Source: Vibrio sp. Of7-15
GTDB taxonomy: Bacteria; Pseudomonadota; Gammaproteobacteria; Enterobacterales; Vibrionaceae
Length of the DNA stretch: 64,000 bases
Direction: 5' to 3'
Assembly (NCBI RefSeq): GCF_022347565.1
Contig: NZ_JAKRGH010000013.1
Coordinates: forward strand, 62,001 to 126,000
The translations under genes and the position numbers were made by a program. Below are positions 1 through 8,720 of the stretch, one piece after another; position 1 is the first letter of the stretch, and each line of letters starts with the position of its first letter. Under the pieces are notes generated by a model that ran no database searches, had not been told where the DNA came from, and saw nothing but the letters and a program-made list of their open reading frames with translations.

Positions 1-67
1 AGCCTGTCTTGTCCACATGAATGACGTTGGCTAAGGCGTGAAGTCCTTTTTCTTTATAATAATCCAT
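1..67 (-). CDS. 5' end of an unidentified gene (truncated by window edge)
   Basis: The minus strand has an ATG at 67 with a strong ribosome binding site (AAGGA, 8 bases upstream) and an open frame of 22 codons running off the window. The visible protein starts MDYYKEKGLHALANVIHVD. There is no hydrophobic signal sequence, so it is probably cytoplasmic. I do not recognise the family from 22 residues. It is transcribed away from the phosphatase gene at 507. The good Shine-Dalgarno and clean start make a real gene likely; function unknown. Confidence 0.55.
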   Translation of the reverse strand, partial: MDYYKEKGLHALANVIHVDKTG

Positions 68-506
68 AATTTCTTTCCTTGTTTCTGGTTATCTATTGAT
101 CAGAGTTATCCATACATCTGATCTAAAAATTTCAATAATAAGTACTCCATTCTGATTCAATTTTTATATTGTCATAATAATGAGAAAATATTTAGGTTTA
201 ATTGTTATATTCCATTTCTTTTTGGTGTAATGAATAATTTACCTTATCATTTCTATTTATGTTTTAAGTTGTGGTATTACCTTTAATATTAATCTCGGTT
301 TATTTGTATGGTTATTCTTATTTTAGTCTGTATTGTAATTAAAAATATAATCTGGTTGTGTAAATATTAATTGTGAGTTATACCTCACATAAGTTAATTA
401 TCGAATTATAATTACATGGATAGTGTGATGAATATCAATATATATTTGGCTGCACAATTTATTATGGCGATCCTTTTATTTACCCATTTTTATAAAGAGT
501 TTCATC
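68..506. other. AT-rich divergent intergenic region
   Basis: About 440 bases without a credible gene, between the leftward gene start at 67 and the rightward phosphatase at 507. It should hold divergent promoters. Besides the dyad at 372-389 (listed separately), only AT-rich sequence is seen. Confidence 0.6.
372..389. promoter_or_regulatory. Perfect dyad resembling a CRP site with wide spacing
   Basis: TGTGAG and CTCACA are separated by six bases, i.e. TGTGA-N8-TCACA. The canonical CRP site has N6, so this is an N8 variant or another regulator's operator. It lies about 120 bp upstream of the phosphatase start, a plausible place for an activator. The dyad is seen directly; assignment to CRP is inference. 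Confidence 0.35.
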
Positions 507-2414
507 ATGAAAAAAAGTGTATTGGCGGCCGCAATTTGTTTGTCTGTTTCGGTGCCTGTTATGTCGGCTGATGGTGATATCGTCGATGTGACGATTTTGG
601 GTACGTCAGACATCCACGGCCATTTTATGCCATGGGATTACGCTAGCGATAAGCTGAACATGAGAGGGAGCTTAAGTCAGATCGCGACCAAGGTAAAAGA
701 AATCCGCGAAGAAGAAGATAACGTGATTCTTGTGGATGCTGGCGATACCATTCAGGGTAACTTTGTTGAAACTTTTAAAGATGAGCCGATAGACCCGATG
801 ATGAAAGGGTTTAATGAAATGGCTTATGACGTTTGGGTGCCGGGTAATCATGAGTTTGATTTTGGCTTAAATGTATTTAACCGCTCTTTGTCTCAGTTTA
901 AAGGTAAAACGTTGGCGGGGAACATCAAACGCGTGGATGGAAATCCGTTGTTGCCAGCACATACCATTATTGAAAAACAAGGCATAAAAATTGGCATCAT
1001 CGGCATGGATACACCAATGACTCAGGTGTTTGCTGAAGGAACAAATCGTTTGCAGGGAATGACGTTCACGAACCCTTCTTTGGAAGTGAAAAAAGTGATT
1101 CAGGAAATTGATGAGCAGGTGGATGCCATTGTCCTTGTTGCTCATATGGGGATAGATAACGAAAATAATATTAAAGATACAGGCGTAAGGGATATTGCCA
1201 GCATTAACCCTGAATTAGACGCTATTGTTGCAGGGCATATGCATACTCGAATTGATAAAGAAGTCGTGAATGGTGTGATTGTTACGGAACCAGATAAGTA
1301 TGGCCGTGCTCTGTCTCGTATTGATTTGCAGTTTGAAGAAAATAATGGTCAGTACACGCTGATTAATAAAGACAGCTTTACCTATAGTATTAATGGCCTG
1401 ACTTCCGATAAAAAGATGGAGTCGCTGTATGCGCCGTATCATAAACGCCTACGTGAAAATGCCAATAGAATGATTGCAACTCTGTCTGGGGTTGATTTAG
1501 TTCCTGCTGATGCAATAAAAGGCATTCCTCAAGTTCATATCCAAGACACGGGTATCAGTGCGTTATACCAGGAAGCGGGCATGCATTACGCGCCGATGGC
1601 CAATGTGGTGGCGTTGCAAATTGATAACGATAAAGCGAAGTTGAATGTGGGTGAAATTAAAGCCAAAGACATTGCTTATAATTATCAGTATGCAGGGGGG
1701 GAAATTACTGTCTATGAAATGACGGGTAAAGAGCTGAAAACTTACATGGAGTGGTCGGCCGGTTACTTCAATCAAGTAAAAGAAGGGGACGTGACCTACA
1801 GCTTTAACCCAGAGCGTCGTTCATCCAAATATTCGACTAACGATTTTTTTGCTGGCGTGACTTACACCATTGATTTAACCAAACCACAAGGTCAACGAAT
1901 TTCGTCATTGTCGTTTGCTGATGGCTCACCGATTACTGATACCACACCAATTAATCTGGGTATGAACAGTTATCGCATGGGGCATTTGACGAGTGCTGGT
2001 GGTGTATTGGAAGGCCGTGAATTTCCCGTGATCTTTGATACAAAAGAAGCGTTTGGTGAAGAAGATGGCACCATTCGTAATCTTACAATCCGCTACTTAA
2101 CGGAAGTGAAAAAAGGTCAGTACCAAAGTAAACCAATGTCACGTTGGAAGCTTGCGGGTCTTGATGACAATTATAAGACGCAGCGTGAGATTGTGACTGC
2201 TTTAATCAATGACGGTAAAATTACAGTACCAAGCAGCAGTAATGGTCGATACAGCAACGTGGCGTCCATTAATGTGAAAGATAAGCTATTTTCAGACAAA
2301 GATGAGCTTAGTGCAGAATTAGCTGAATTAACTCGTCAACTTAAGACGGCACAAACCGATCAAAAGAAAGCGGATCTGCAGCGTGACATTACCATTATTA
2401 AAGCGTTGAATTAA
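507..2414 (+). CDS. Periplasmic metallophosphatase / 5'-nucleotidase (UshA/CpdB family)
   Basis: 635 residues with a signal peptide (about 1-21). The N-terminal calcineurin-like phosphoesterase domain (about 25-300) shows the full metal-ligand series: TSDIHGH, DAGDTIQGN, GNHEFDFG, VAHMG and AGHMHT. The C-terminal half matches the 5'-nucleotidase substrate domain, followed by a charged coiled-coil tail after about residue 590. The family removes phosphate from nucleotides or cyclic nucleotides in the periplasm so that nucleosides can be imported. Length is closer to CpdB (about 650) than to UshA (about 550), but I cannot decide between 5'-nucleotidase and 2',3'-cyclic phosphodiesterase. The ATG follows an AAAGAG-type ribosome site. 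It appears to be a single-gene unit, with a CRP-like dyad upstream and a hairpin at 2423-2457 downstream. Confidence 0.88.
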   Translation: MKKSVLAAAICLSVSVPVMSADGDIVDVTILGTSDIHGHFMPWDYASDKLNMRGSLSQIATKVKEIREEEDNVILVDAGDTIQGNFVETFKDEPIDPMMKGFNEMAYDVWVPGNHEFDFGLNVFNRSLSQFKGKTLAGNIKRVDGNPLLPAHTIIEKQGIKIGIIGMDTPMTQVFAEGTNRLQGMTFTNPSLEVKKVIQEIDEQVDAIVLVAHMGIDNENNIKDTGVRDIASINPELDAIVAGHMHTRIDKEVVNGVIVTEPDKYGRALSRIDLQFEENNGQYTLINKDSFTYSINGLTSDKKMESLYAPYHKRLRENANRMIATLSGVDLVPADAIKGIPQVHIQDTGISALYQEAGMHYAPMANVVALQIDNDKAKLNVGEIKAKDIAYNYQYAGGEITVYEMTGKELKTYMEWSAGYFNQVKEGDVTYSFNPERRSSKYSTNDFFAGVTYTIDLTKPQGQRISSLSFADGSPITDTTPINLGMNSYRMGHLTSAGGVLEGREFPVIFDTKEAFGEEDGTIRNLTIRYLTEVKKGQYQSKPMSRWKLAGLDDNYKTQREIVTALINDGKITVPSSSNGRYSNVASINVKDKLFSDKDELSAELAELTRQLKTAQTDQKKADLQRDITIIKALN

Positions 2415-2422
2415 TTGTAGGC

Positions 2423-2457
2423 TCTCCTATACAGCCTAACTTGGGCTGTATAGGAGA
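2423..2457. terminator. Perfect 14-bp hairpin after the phosphatase gene
   Basis: The arms at 2423-2436 and 2444-2457 are perfectly complementary around a 7-base loop, starting 8 bases after the phosphatase stop codon. No T-run follows, so it may be a weak terminator or an RNA 3'-end stabiliser. Confidence 0.5.
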
Positions 2458-2512
2458 CTGTCGTATAATGCCCGGCTTATTTGGTTATTGGTTAGATTGT
2501 AGGGTAGTTGGC

Positions 2513-2722
2513 ATGAAACAAGCGATAAGTGGTTATCATCAGGATGATGAAAAACACTGGGTTGCACAGTTAGTGTGTGGTCACTTTCAGCACGTTCGAC
2601 ACAACCCACCTTGGGTCAGTCGCCCTTGGGTGATCAGCGTGGTTGGTCGTAAGAAAATGTTGGGGTTTGAGCTTAACTGCATTAAATGTGACGAGGGAGC
2701 CCCAAAAGATCAACAAGAGTGA
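2513..2722 (+). CDS. DUF3565 family small protein
   Basis: 69 residues beginning MKQAISGYHQDDEKHWVAQL and carrying the LVCGHFQHVRHNPPW block followed by CIKCDEGAP. The conserved Cys/His pattern (CGH, CxxC) suggests metal binding, and I recognise it as DUF3565, whose function is unknown to me. The longer open frame reaches back to 2441 inside the upstream hairpin; I chose the ATG at 2513 because homology-like sequence begins there and a weak AGGGT site lies ahead of it. Its last codons form part of a terminator shared with the convergent ABC operon. Confidence 0.75.
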   Translation: MKQAISGYHQDDEKHWVAQLVCGHFQHVRHNPPWVSRPWVISVVGRKKMLGFELNCIKCDEGAPKDQQE

Positions 2723-2745
2723 TATTGGGGCTCTAAGTCGTTTTT
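2697..2745 (+). terminator. Terminator of the DUF3565 gene
   Basis: GAGCCCCAA (2697-2705) pairs with TTGGGGCTC (2725-2733), and a five-T run lies at 2741-2745. The left arm overlaps the end of the coding sequence. It probably separates this gene from the convergent efflux operon. Confidence 0.6.
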
Positions 2746-3478
2746 ATGAGGTAACGGCTTTATCGGAGATCACTTGGCCGTCTTTAATGTGAATAATGCG
2801 TTTTGTTCGCTCAGCCAATGATACATCGTGTGTTACCACAATTAATGTGCGTCCTTCTTTATGCAGTTCATTAAACAGCGCTTCAATTTCTGCACCGGAT
2901 TTAGAATCCAATGCCCCTGTGGGCTCATCGGCCAAAATAATATCGGGATCATTGACGAGCGCGCGTGCAATGGCCACGCGCTGTTTTTGACCACCAGAGA
3001 GCTGATTAGGTTTGTGTTGCATGCGATCCCCAAGCCCGACTCGGGTAAGCAATTTGGCAGCCCGCTCTCGCCGTTCTTTGGTTTTTACGCCGCGGTACAC
3101 AAGGGGGAGGGCAACATTGTCTAGTGCGCTGGCGTATTCAAGTAAGTTAAAACTTTGGAACACAAAACCAATTTTTTGGTTACGGATCCCCGCCAGCTGG
3201 TGGCTAGATAATGAAGACACATCTTGTTGATCTAATTGATAATGGCCGGATGTTGGAATATCAAGGCAGCCAAGTAGATTCATTAACGTGGATTTCCCAG
3301 AGCCTGATGGCCCTAAGATAGAAAGAAATTCTCCCTTATTAATGGTAAGAGACACGTTATCTAATGCTCGAACTATCCCTTCACCACTACTGTAATGCTT
3401 ACTGATGTTCGATAGACTCACCAAAGGTGCATTACCTGAGCAAGTTGTTTCGTTTGTGATCATACTGTCGTTATTCAC
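2744..3478 (-). CDS. ABC transporter ATP-binding protein (MacB/LolD type)
   Basis: 244 residues with the complete ABC ATPase set: Walker A GPSGSGKST (about residue 56), Q-loop FVFQSFNLL, signature LSGGQ, Walker B IILADEP, D-loop ALDS and H-loop VTHD. The sequence is of the MacB/LolD class, which powers FtsX-type permeases by coupling ATP hydrolysis to periplasmic conformational change rather than by moving substrate across the inner membrane itself. It is the last gene of a five-gene operon and overlaps the preceding permease gene by 8 bp. Substrate is not predictable from the sequence. Confidence 0.92.
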   Translation of the reverse strand: MNNDSMITNETTCSGNAPLVSLSNISKHYSSGEGIVRALDNVSLTINKGEFLSILGPSGSGKSTLMNLLGCLDIPTSGHYQLDQQDVSSLSSHQLAGIRNQKIGFVFQSFNLLEYASALDNVALPLVYRGVKTKERRERAAKLLTRVGLGDRMQHKPNQLSGGQKQRVAIARALVNDPDIILADEPTGALDSKSGAEIEALFNELHKEGRTLIVVTHDVSLAERTKRIIHIKDGQVISDKAVTS

Positions 3479-4754
3479 TTTGTAATGCCTCTAATGGAGT
3501 AACGTTTGCTGCTTTCTTGGCTGGAAACCAAGCGGAGGCGACACCAACTAAGATCAGAGCGAAAATAACAATACCGACTACGGGTAAAGACAGCTCTGGG
3601 ATTGGCTGGCCAAGTTCTTGGTATAACATATTATCTTCAAATGAGATGGACTTTATGAGCGTGACGGCACCATAAGTCAGGGTTAAGCCAAAGAGGCCAC
3701 CGATGGACATGGTCAATAACGCTTGCACTAAGTAATGCAGTTTAATTGTGGTCGGCGTTGCCCCTACTGCCATTCTTACCCCAATGTCTCTGGTCGAGCG
3801 TTTCACGGTTGCGTACATCACATTAGCAATGCCGATGCCTGCAACACTTAGGGTGATCAGGCCAATGAGGCCGAGAAAACTCTGTAACCCGATTAAAAAT
3901 CGGCGCATGGTTTTTTGTCTTAGCAACATATCTTCAGCTTGGAGCAAAGATATATCGAGCGGACTGGCTCCGTATTTTCTAGCCAGTACTTGTTTGACGG
4001 TGCTGGCAACTCGCTCTCGAACCACTGTTGGATGCGGTAAGATATTAATGGCTGAAATAGCGGCATTTTGATGAAAACGCTCCCAGGTAGTAAAAGGCAC
4101 AAACATCGCATAATCTAGCGGTGTGCCTTGTTCTATTTGGGCACTGTTTCGTTCTAATACACCGATCACTGTAAATTCTTCATCGCCTAATTTCACGACT
4201 TTGCCAACCGGGTTTGTAGTCAGTTGTATCGGTTTCATCCAATCTCCCTCGTCGGGAGGGCTGAACAAATGCGCAGCGGCACTGTTGCCAATCACAATGA
4301 CTTTACGTTGCTCAATCATGTCGAGCGGATTGAGCCAACGCCCACCCGGAGCAACACTTAAGCCAGTCAGTTCTTTGTAAGCAGGGTTAACCGCGAGAGG
4401 GTTTTGCCAAGTTGGGTTGTCGTTGTAGCTGACTCTTGCATCCCATTCCACTGTAGGCTCAGCGGCTTTAATGCTGGGTAGCTGGCGGATCACATTAATA
4501 TCATCCGGTTGTAGAGAAAGTGCTTTACCTTGGTAGAAGCTGCCTGCGGTCATGCTGGCATATCCCCCCGTTAGGTAAATTAAGTTGCCGTTCCCATTTT
4601 CTGACGTTCTTATCAGACCTTGTCGTAAGCCTTCACCTGTCGCTAGCATCATGGTTATGCATAATGTCGCCCAGACGACGGCAAGAATCGTCAGAAACAA
4701 TCTCATTTTTTCAGCTGCCATTTCTTGGAAGATCTGGCGTATTGGTAACATCAT
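3471..4754 (-). CDS. ABC transporter permease, FtsX/MacB type (second of two)
   Basis: About 427 residues. An N-terminal membrane segment (about 15-38, ending LATGEGLRQG) is followed by a roughly 220-residue periplasmic MacB-like domain and a C-terminal FtsX block with three membrane segments, including GIGIANVMYATVKRSTRDIG and RMAVGAT, and the ending PAKKAANVTPLEALQS. The frame is open for about 50 codons further upstream, but that part lies inside the preceding gene. The ATG at 4754 (or 4751) sits two bases after its stop, indicating translational coupling. The MacB-like ATPase domain is not fused here; it is encoded by the next gene. Confidence 0.88.
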   Translation of the reverse strand: MMLPIRQIFQEMAAEKMRLFLTILAVVWATLCITMMLATGEGLRQGLIRTSENGNGNLIYLTGGYASMTAGSFYQGKALSLQPDDINVIRQLPSIKAAEPTVEWDARVSYNDNPTWQNPLAVNPAYKELTGLSVAPGGRWLNPLDMIEQRKVIVIGNSAAAHLFSPPDEGDWMKPIQLTTNPVGKVVKLGDEEFTVIGVLERNSAQIEQGTPLDYAMFVPFTTWERFHQNAAISAINILPHPTVVRERVASTVKQVLARKYGASPLDISLLQAEDMLLRQKTMRRFLIGLQSFLGLIGLITLSVAGIGIANVMYATVKRSTRDIGVRMAVGATPTTIKLHYLVQALLTMSIGGLFGLTLTYGAVTLIKSISFEDNMLYQELGQPIPELSLPVVGIVIFALILVGVASAWFPAKKAANVTPLEALQSE

Positions 4755-4756
4755 GA

Positions 4757-5974
4757 TCAGGCTCTCGCACTTAATGCCATGACTGGCGTGAGGTTGGCTG
4801 CACGCTGGGCTGGAAAATAAGCAGCGAGAAGAGCAAGAAAGGCAGTAATAAGCAATGACCAACCGATGGAAGCAAAAGTGATTACGGGTGTCCCTAACCA
4901 TTCAGGCATCCCAATGTAATTCAGTCCAAATACAAGGAGAAAGGAAAGCGCGATACCTACAGCGGTGCCAAAAGCGACCAACATCGCGCCTTCCAGTATA
5001 AATTGACACAGTATGGTGGTTGGTGTTGCACCAACGGCGAGTCGGACGCCAATTTCACGGGTTCGCTCGGTAACAGATAAAAACATAATATTGGCCACTC
5101 CCAGAGCACCGACAGCCAGTGTCATAGCACCACTTGCGCCAAGAAAAGCTTGAATGCCTCGAAATAAGGCATTGAAGAAGTCTGCGCCATCGCTGAGATC
5201 TGGCAAATTTACGGCGCTCATGTCGGTGGGATCAAAATGTTGTTGATTAGAAAAAAAAGCCCGTAAATTATTACGTAGTACAATGCTGGAAATGCCCTCC
5301 GCGGGAGAAACCAGCAAAAAGTCGGGCTTTAGATCCCATAAGTTTCGAAAGGTTGTGCTTGGCAACATAACTTGGTTGCTTTCATTATTCATAGAAAAGC
5401 CTCCCTCACTTTGAGTAGTAATGCCAATAATTGAGAAAGGAATGCCATTAACTTTTATTTGATCACCAATGAATAAATTACCCATTTGTGCTAACTGCCA
5501 ACCTACGATAGCGACACGCTGATAGTGCTTAAGATCACTCGGAGTAACGTTTCGCGACACCGGTTGTAAGGTGAGGTTACGTAAAGCCATAAATTTCAGA
5601 TCGATACCACTGACGTATCCCGGTAAGTGATGGCCTTGCGCATCTGTGACGGTGGCATCCCACTTACTGTAAACCACCGAAATATTGTCAATGTCTTTTT
5701 GATGCTCTAGCTGGCGCATTTCAGGCTCTGTAATGGTGATAGCCCGTCTTGATGGTAACCCTTGCCATGGTTTACTGGTTTGAAATGGGAAAGCCATTTG
5801 GGTATCACTCATCAACAATGAGAAAGACTGGGCATTAACACGGTAAAAACCTTCCCCCAGTGCCACGAGCACCAAAACCGACACAATTCCCCACACAATG
5901 GCAATCACCGCAAGTAAACTACGTAGGCGGTGAGCTAATAAGGTTTGTGTGGTTTGCTGTAGCAGTGTGATCAT
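4757..5974 (-). CDS. ABC transporter permease, FtsX/MacB type (first of two)
   Basis: 405 residues with the same architecture as the next gene: membrane segment at about 18-40 (ending VALGEGFY), a MacB-like periplasmic domain, then the FtsX block with GALGVANIMFLSVTERTREI, RLAVGAT and the ending PAQRAANLTPVMAL. The two permeases are diverged paralogues and probably form a heterodimer. Its start overlaps the stop of the TolC-like gene by four bases (ATGA), and its stop is two bases before the next start. Confidence 0.88.
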   Translation of the reverse strand: MITLLQQTTQTLLAHRLRSLLAVIAIVWGIVSVLVLVALGEGFYRVNAQSFSLLMSDTQMAFPFQTSKPWQGLPSRRAITITEPEMRQLEHQKDIDNISVVYSKWDATVTDAQGHHLPGYVSGIDLKFMALRNLTLQPVSRNVTPSDLKHYQRVAIVGWQLAQMGNLFIGDQIKVNGIPFSIIGITTQSEGGFSMNNESNQVMLPSTTFRNLWDLKPDFLLVSPAEGISSIVLRNNLRAFFSNQQHFDPTDMSAVNLPDLSDGADFFNALFRGIQAFLGASGAMTLAVGALGVANIMFLSVTERTREIGVRLAVGATPTTILCQFILEGAMLVAFGTAVGIALSFLLVFGLNYIGMPEWLGTPVITFASIGWSLLITAFLALLAAYFPAQRAANLTPVMALSARA

Positions 5975-7266
5975 GATTGTAAAGCCTTGGAGATGTAGGC
6001 GATGGTATCATCATTGAGTTTGCCTACGGCTTGGAGCAGGGCAACACGTTGTCGCCAATAGGCATACAAGCGAGACTGTAAGGCGTTTTTACTGCTGAAT
6101 AAGCTATTATGGGCATCGATCAGCTCAGAGGCATCGGTCATGCCTGCATCGTACACGGCTTGTTTACTTTTTAGCGCTTGTTCACGTGAAGAGACTTGGC
6201 GTTGGGCTATTTCGACTTGTTGCCAGTTCAGCTCAATTTGTCGAAACAAACTCTGTATTTCCCTTTTAATATCGATTTCTACTTTTTTGAGTGACTGTTT
6301 GGCATTGAGGACTTGGAGCTGCGAGCGATCCACTTGCGCACGTGTTGAGCCATTCAGATCGATTGGTATTTTGACATTTAACCCTGCTCCAAAGTTACCG
6401 TCTCGTCTGACGTCATCATCACTGTATGACAGTGACCCCGATACCGTTGGGTAGTAGCCCGCTTTTGCTGAATCTTGGCTATATTGTGCTGCTTTGACGC
6501 CTTGTTGAGCGGCAAGTAACTGTGGGCTCTGATCGTAAGCGGTTTTCAGCCATTCCGCTTCTGTGCTAAACAGTAAATTAGGCTTATGAAAATCAGTGGT
6601 GTTGATCTCATTAATTTGGTTAGCGGACAGATTCACCAAAGCCACTAGGTTTGCTTTTTTCGCTTCTATTTCTGCTTGGGCGTTATAAATGGTTGCTTGC
6701 TCATCTACGTGGTTGGCCCGCATGTCCTCTAGCTCAGTTGAGCGAATTTTCCCTGCTTTGTATCTCTGCTCTGTAATGCGCAGTAACCGAGCCCCTTCTT
6801 CAAATTTCTGCTTGGCTAGCTTTAGATCGCCTTGGGCACTGGCTAAATCAAAATAAGCATTAATAACACGGCCTGCGAGCTCATTATGGGCGACTTGCAC
6901 GTTAAGCTGGGCGGTAATATACGCTGCTTGAGATTGGTCGAGTTGGGCCCACTGTGAGCTATCCCAAATGGTTTGGCCGAGTGTGGTTGAATAGCTATTG
7001 GTGTTGTTGCCATCGTTATCCCAGTTAGAATTGGCGGAGGCACTGAAACTGGGTAAGAGAGCACTTTTGCTGGATCTTACTTCTGTTTCACTGATTTGCG
7101 CTTGGATTTGCGCTTGAGCATAACTTGGGTCGTATTGTTTAGCCGCTTGCCAAGCTTGATTCATCGTCAGTGCGTGGGCCGATGCTGAAAGCAGACCAAG
7201 TGTAAGCAGCATAGGAGTCGCTAATTGGTTAAAGCGGTGAGAGCGGCAAGAATAAACATTAGGCAT
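5971..7266 (-). CDS. TolC-family outer-membrane efflux channel
   Basis: 431 residues. After a signal-like N-terminus (hydrophobic core about 17-30, ending SASAHA) come two homologous alpha-helical outer-membrane-efflux repeats rich in Ala, Gln and Glu, with typical phrases such as YFDLASAQGDLKLAKQKFEE and SLFRQIELNWQQVEIAQRQV. TolC-type proteins trimerise to form the outer-membrane exit duct of tripartite pumps. The gene overlaps the adaptor gene by 8 bp and the first permease gene by 4 bp, so it is dedicated to this transporter. The ATG at 7266 gives a long n-region; an internal start nearer the hydrophobic stretch is possible. Confidence 0.88.
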   Translation of the reverse strand: MPNVYSCRSHRFNQLATPMLLTLGLLSASAHALTMNQAWQAAKQYDPSYAQAQIQAQISETEVRSSKSALLPSFSASANSNWDNDGNNTNSYSTTLGQTIWDSSQWAQLDQSQAAYITAQLNVQVAHNELAGRVINAYFDLASAQGDLKLAKQKFEEGARLLRITEQRYKAGKIRSTELEDMRANHVDEQATIYNAQAEIEAKKANLVALVNLSANQINEINTTDFHKPNLLFSTEAEWLKTAYDQSPQLLAAQQGVKAAQYSQDSAKAGYYPTVSGSLSYSDDDVRRDGNFGAGLNVKIPIDLNGSTRAQVDRSQLQVLNAKQSLKKVEIDIKREIQSLFRQIELNWQQVEIAQRQVSSREQALKSKQAVYDAGMTDASELIDAHNSLFSSKNALQSRLYAYWRQRVALLQAVGKLNDDTIAYISKALQS

Positions 7267-8386
7267 TTGGTGCTCCCATCATGCTGTTGTCAATAAACTC
7301 TTCGTCTTGAGATAAGCCGGAAAGCACTTCGACATTGATGCCATCGGAAAGGCCAAGAGATACTTTTCGTGGAGAGAAGCCTTGCTCTGAATCGTCTGGG
7401 ATCAATATTTCAGGGGAGTCGCCGTTAAAGCGTAACGCGCGCTCAGGGATGACTGTTACTTGATCTGCCTTTTGTAAAATGATTTGTGCGGTTGCGGAAA
7501 ACCCTGAACGTATGGTCATCTCTTCGGGAAAGCGGATGTTGCCGACTTCCACTTCAAATCCGTTATCAAAGCTGGTGGAGGTTACGCTGCTGTCATTGAG
7601 TTTCTGAGACTGAACCGCAACTTTGTTTAAGGTGCCTTCAATAACAGCATCAGGGTAGGGTGCAAGCGTTAGTGTGACAGGCATACCGACGCTCAGCTGG
7701 GCGGCATCGTGTTCACTGACGCTGCCTTTGAAAATCATGGCTTTCATATCGGCCACAGACATCATTTCTGTAGCGGCTTGGCTGGATTCTGTGGAAATGA
7801 TTGGTTCACCAATCTCCACTTTTAAGTTGAGAATCGTACCGTTAATTGGTGCGACAATCGTAGAGGTCAATTTCGCGTCTCCGACGGAAGCCTCGCCACT
7901 TTGGATCAGAGCCAAGTGCTGTTTTTTCTGCTGCACATCCGCGATGCGGGATTTCACGTCGGATTTTGCCTGAATGTACTCGCCATAATTGTTCGGTACT
8001 ATCTGTTGTTTCACCAAACTGTCTAGGTTAGCTAAGGTTTGTTTGGCTGACTCTAGTCCAGCTTCACTTTGCATGAGTGCTGTGGTGGCATCGGTTAAGG
8101 TTTGTGGAGTTGGGTTAGGGCGTACTTTGATCAGCGGCATTCCTGCCGTGACTTGTTCGCCTTCACGATGGTAAATCTCGCCAACAATTCCTTCAATTTG
8201 AGATTTTATCGACACGGAATGTGCCGGGACTATTTTGCCAACCGCAACAGCTTGTTTTTCAATTGTGCCTATGTGGGCGGTGAGCAGTGGAAGCGATGGC
8301 TCTGATTGAGACGTTTGGTTGAGATAGTAATATCCACTTCCCGCAGCGAGTGTGATAAAGGCAGCAAGCGCCCAACGTTTGTTCAT
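7259..8386 (-). CDS. HlyD/MacA-type periplasmic adaptor subunit
   Basis: About 375 residues from the ATG at 8386, chosen because GGAAG lies just upstream; an earlier ATG at 8413 has a weaker site. One N-terminal membrane anchor (WALAAFITLAAG), a split biotinyl-lipoyl-like domain (VGKIVPAHSVSIKSQIEG with TSTIVAPINGTILNLKVEIG), a helical hairpin between its halves (about 90-165), then a beta-barrel and membrane-proximal domain. These adaptors link inner-membrane ABC permeases to TolC channels. As first gene of the operon it sets the promoter region upstream of 8386. Confidence 0.88.
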   Translation of the reverse strand: MNKRWALAAFITLAAGSGYYYLNQTSQSEPSLPLLTAHIGTIEKQAVAVGKIVPAHSVSIKSQIEGIVGEIYHREGEQVTAGMPLIKVRPNPTPQTLTDATTALMQSEAGLESAKQTLANLDSLVKQQIVPNNYGEYIQAKSDVKSRIADVQQKKQHLALIQSGEASVGDAKLTSTIVAPINGTILNLKVEIGEPIISTESSQAATEMMSVADMKAMIFKGSVSEHDAAQLSVGMPVTLTLAPYPDAVIEGTLNKVAVQSQKLNDSSVTSTSFDNGFEVEVGNIRFPEEMTIRSGFSATAQIILQKADQVTVIPERALRFNGDSPEILIPDDSEQGFSPRKVSLGLSDGINVEVLSGLSQDEEFIDNSMMGAPNA

Positions 8387-8668
8387 AATTGCTTCCATAT
8401 GTTTGTTAGCCATATATAAAATCTTTCAATTAGTTAGAGCACTATTGGCACTAATAGAGATGCATTAATCAGGCTATTACTTCATAAATGAGTGATGGTT
8501 TTCCGTTAATGATACCTTCTTTACTATCAAAAAAATAATGTTTTTTATTTTATAGGTATCATGCATGAGGTGATTTTTTGTATTGCCTGAGTGTATTATT
8601 TTGAAGTGTTGAAGAAATTTGTTTTATGTCTGTAAACAGAGAGCAATAGGGTAGAGAGAAGGCTTTGG
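8387..8668. other. Intergenic region holding the efflux operon promoter
   Basis: About 280 bases between the adaptor gene start and the terminator hairpin of the ter genes. It is AT-rich and contains no credible gene. The promoter for the leftward efflux operon must be here, but I can identify no particular operator. Confidence 0.5.
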
Positions 8669-8698
8669 AAAGCACCAAGCTTTACTGTTTGGTGCTTT
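8669..8698 (-). terminator. Terminator of the ter gene series
   Basis: Perfect 10-bp arms AAAGCACCAA (8669-8678) and TTGGTGCTTT (8689-8698) with a 10-base loop, 22 bases beyond the stop of the leftward TerD/TerZ gene. Read on the minus strand the second arm ends in TTT. Confidence 0.7.
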
Positions 8699-8720
8699 AT
8701 GATAGGTGAACTAAGTTCAA

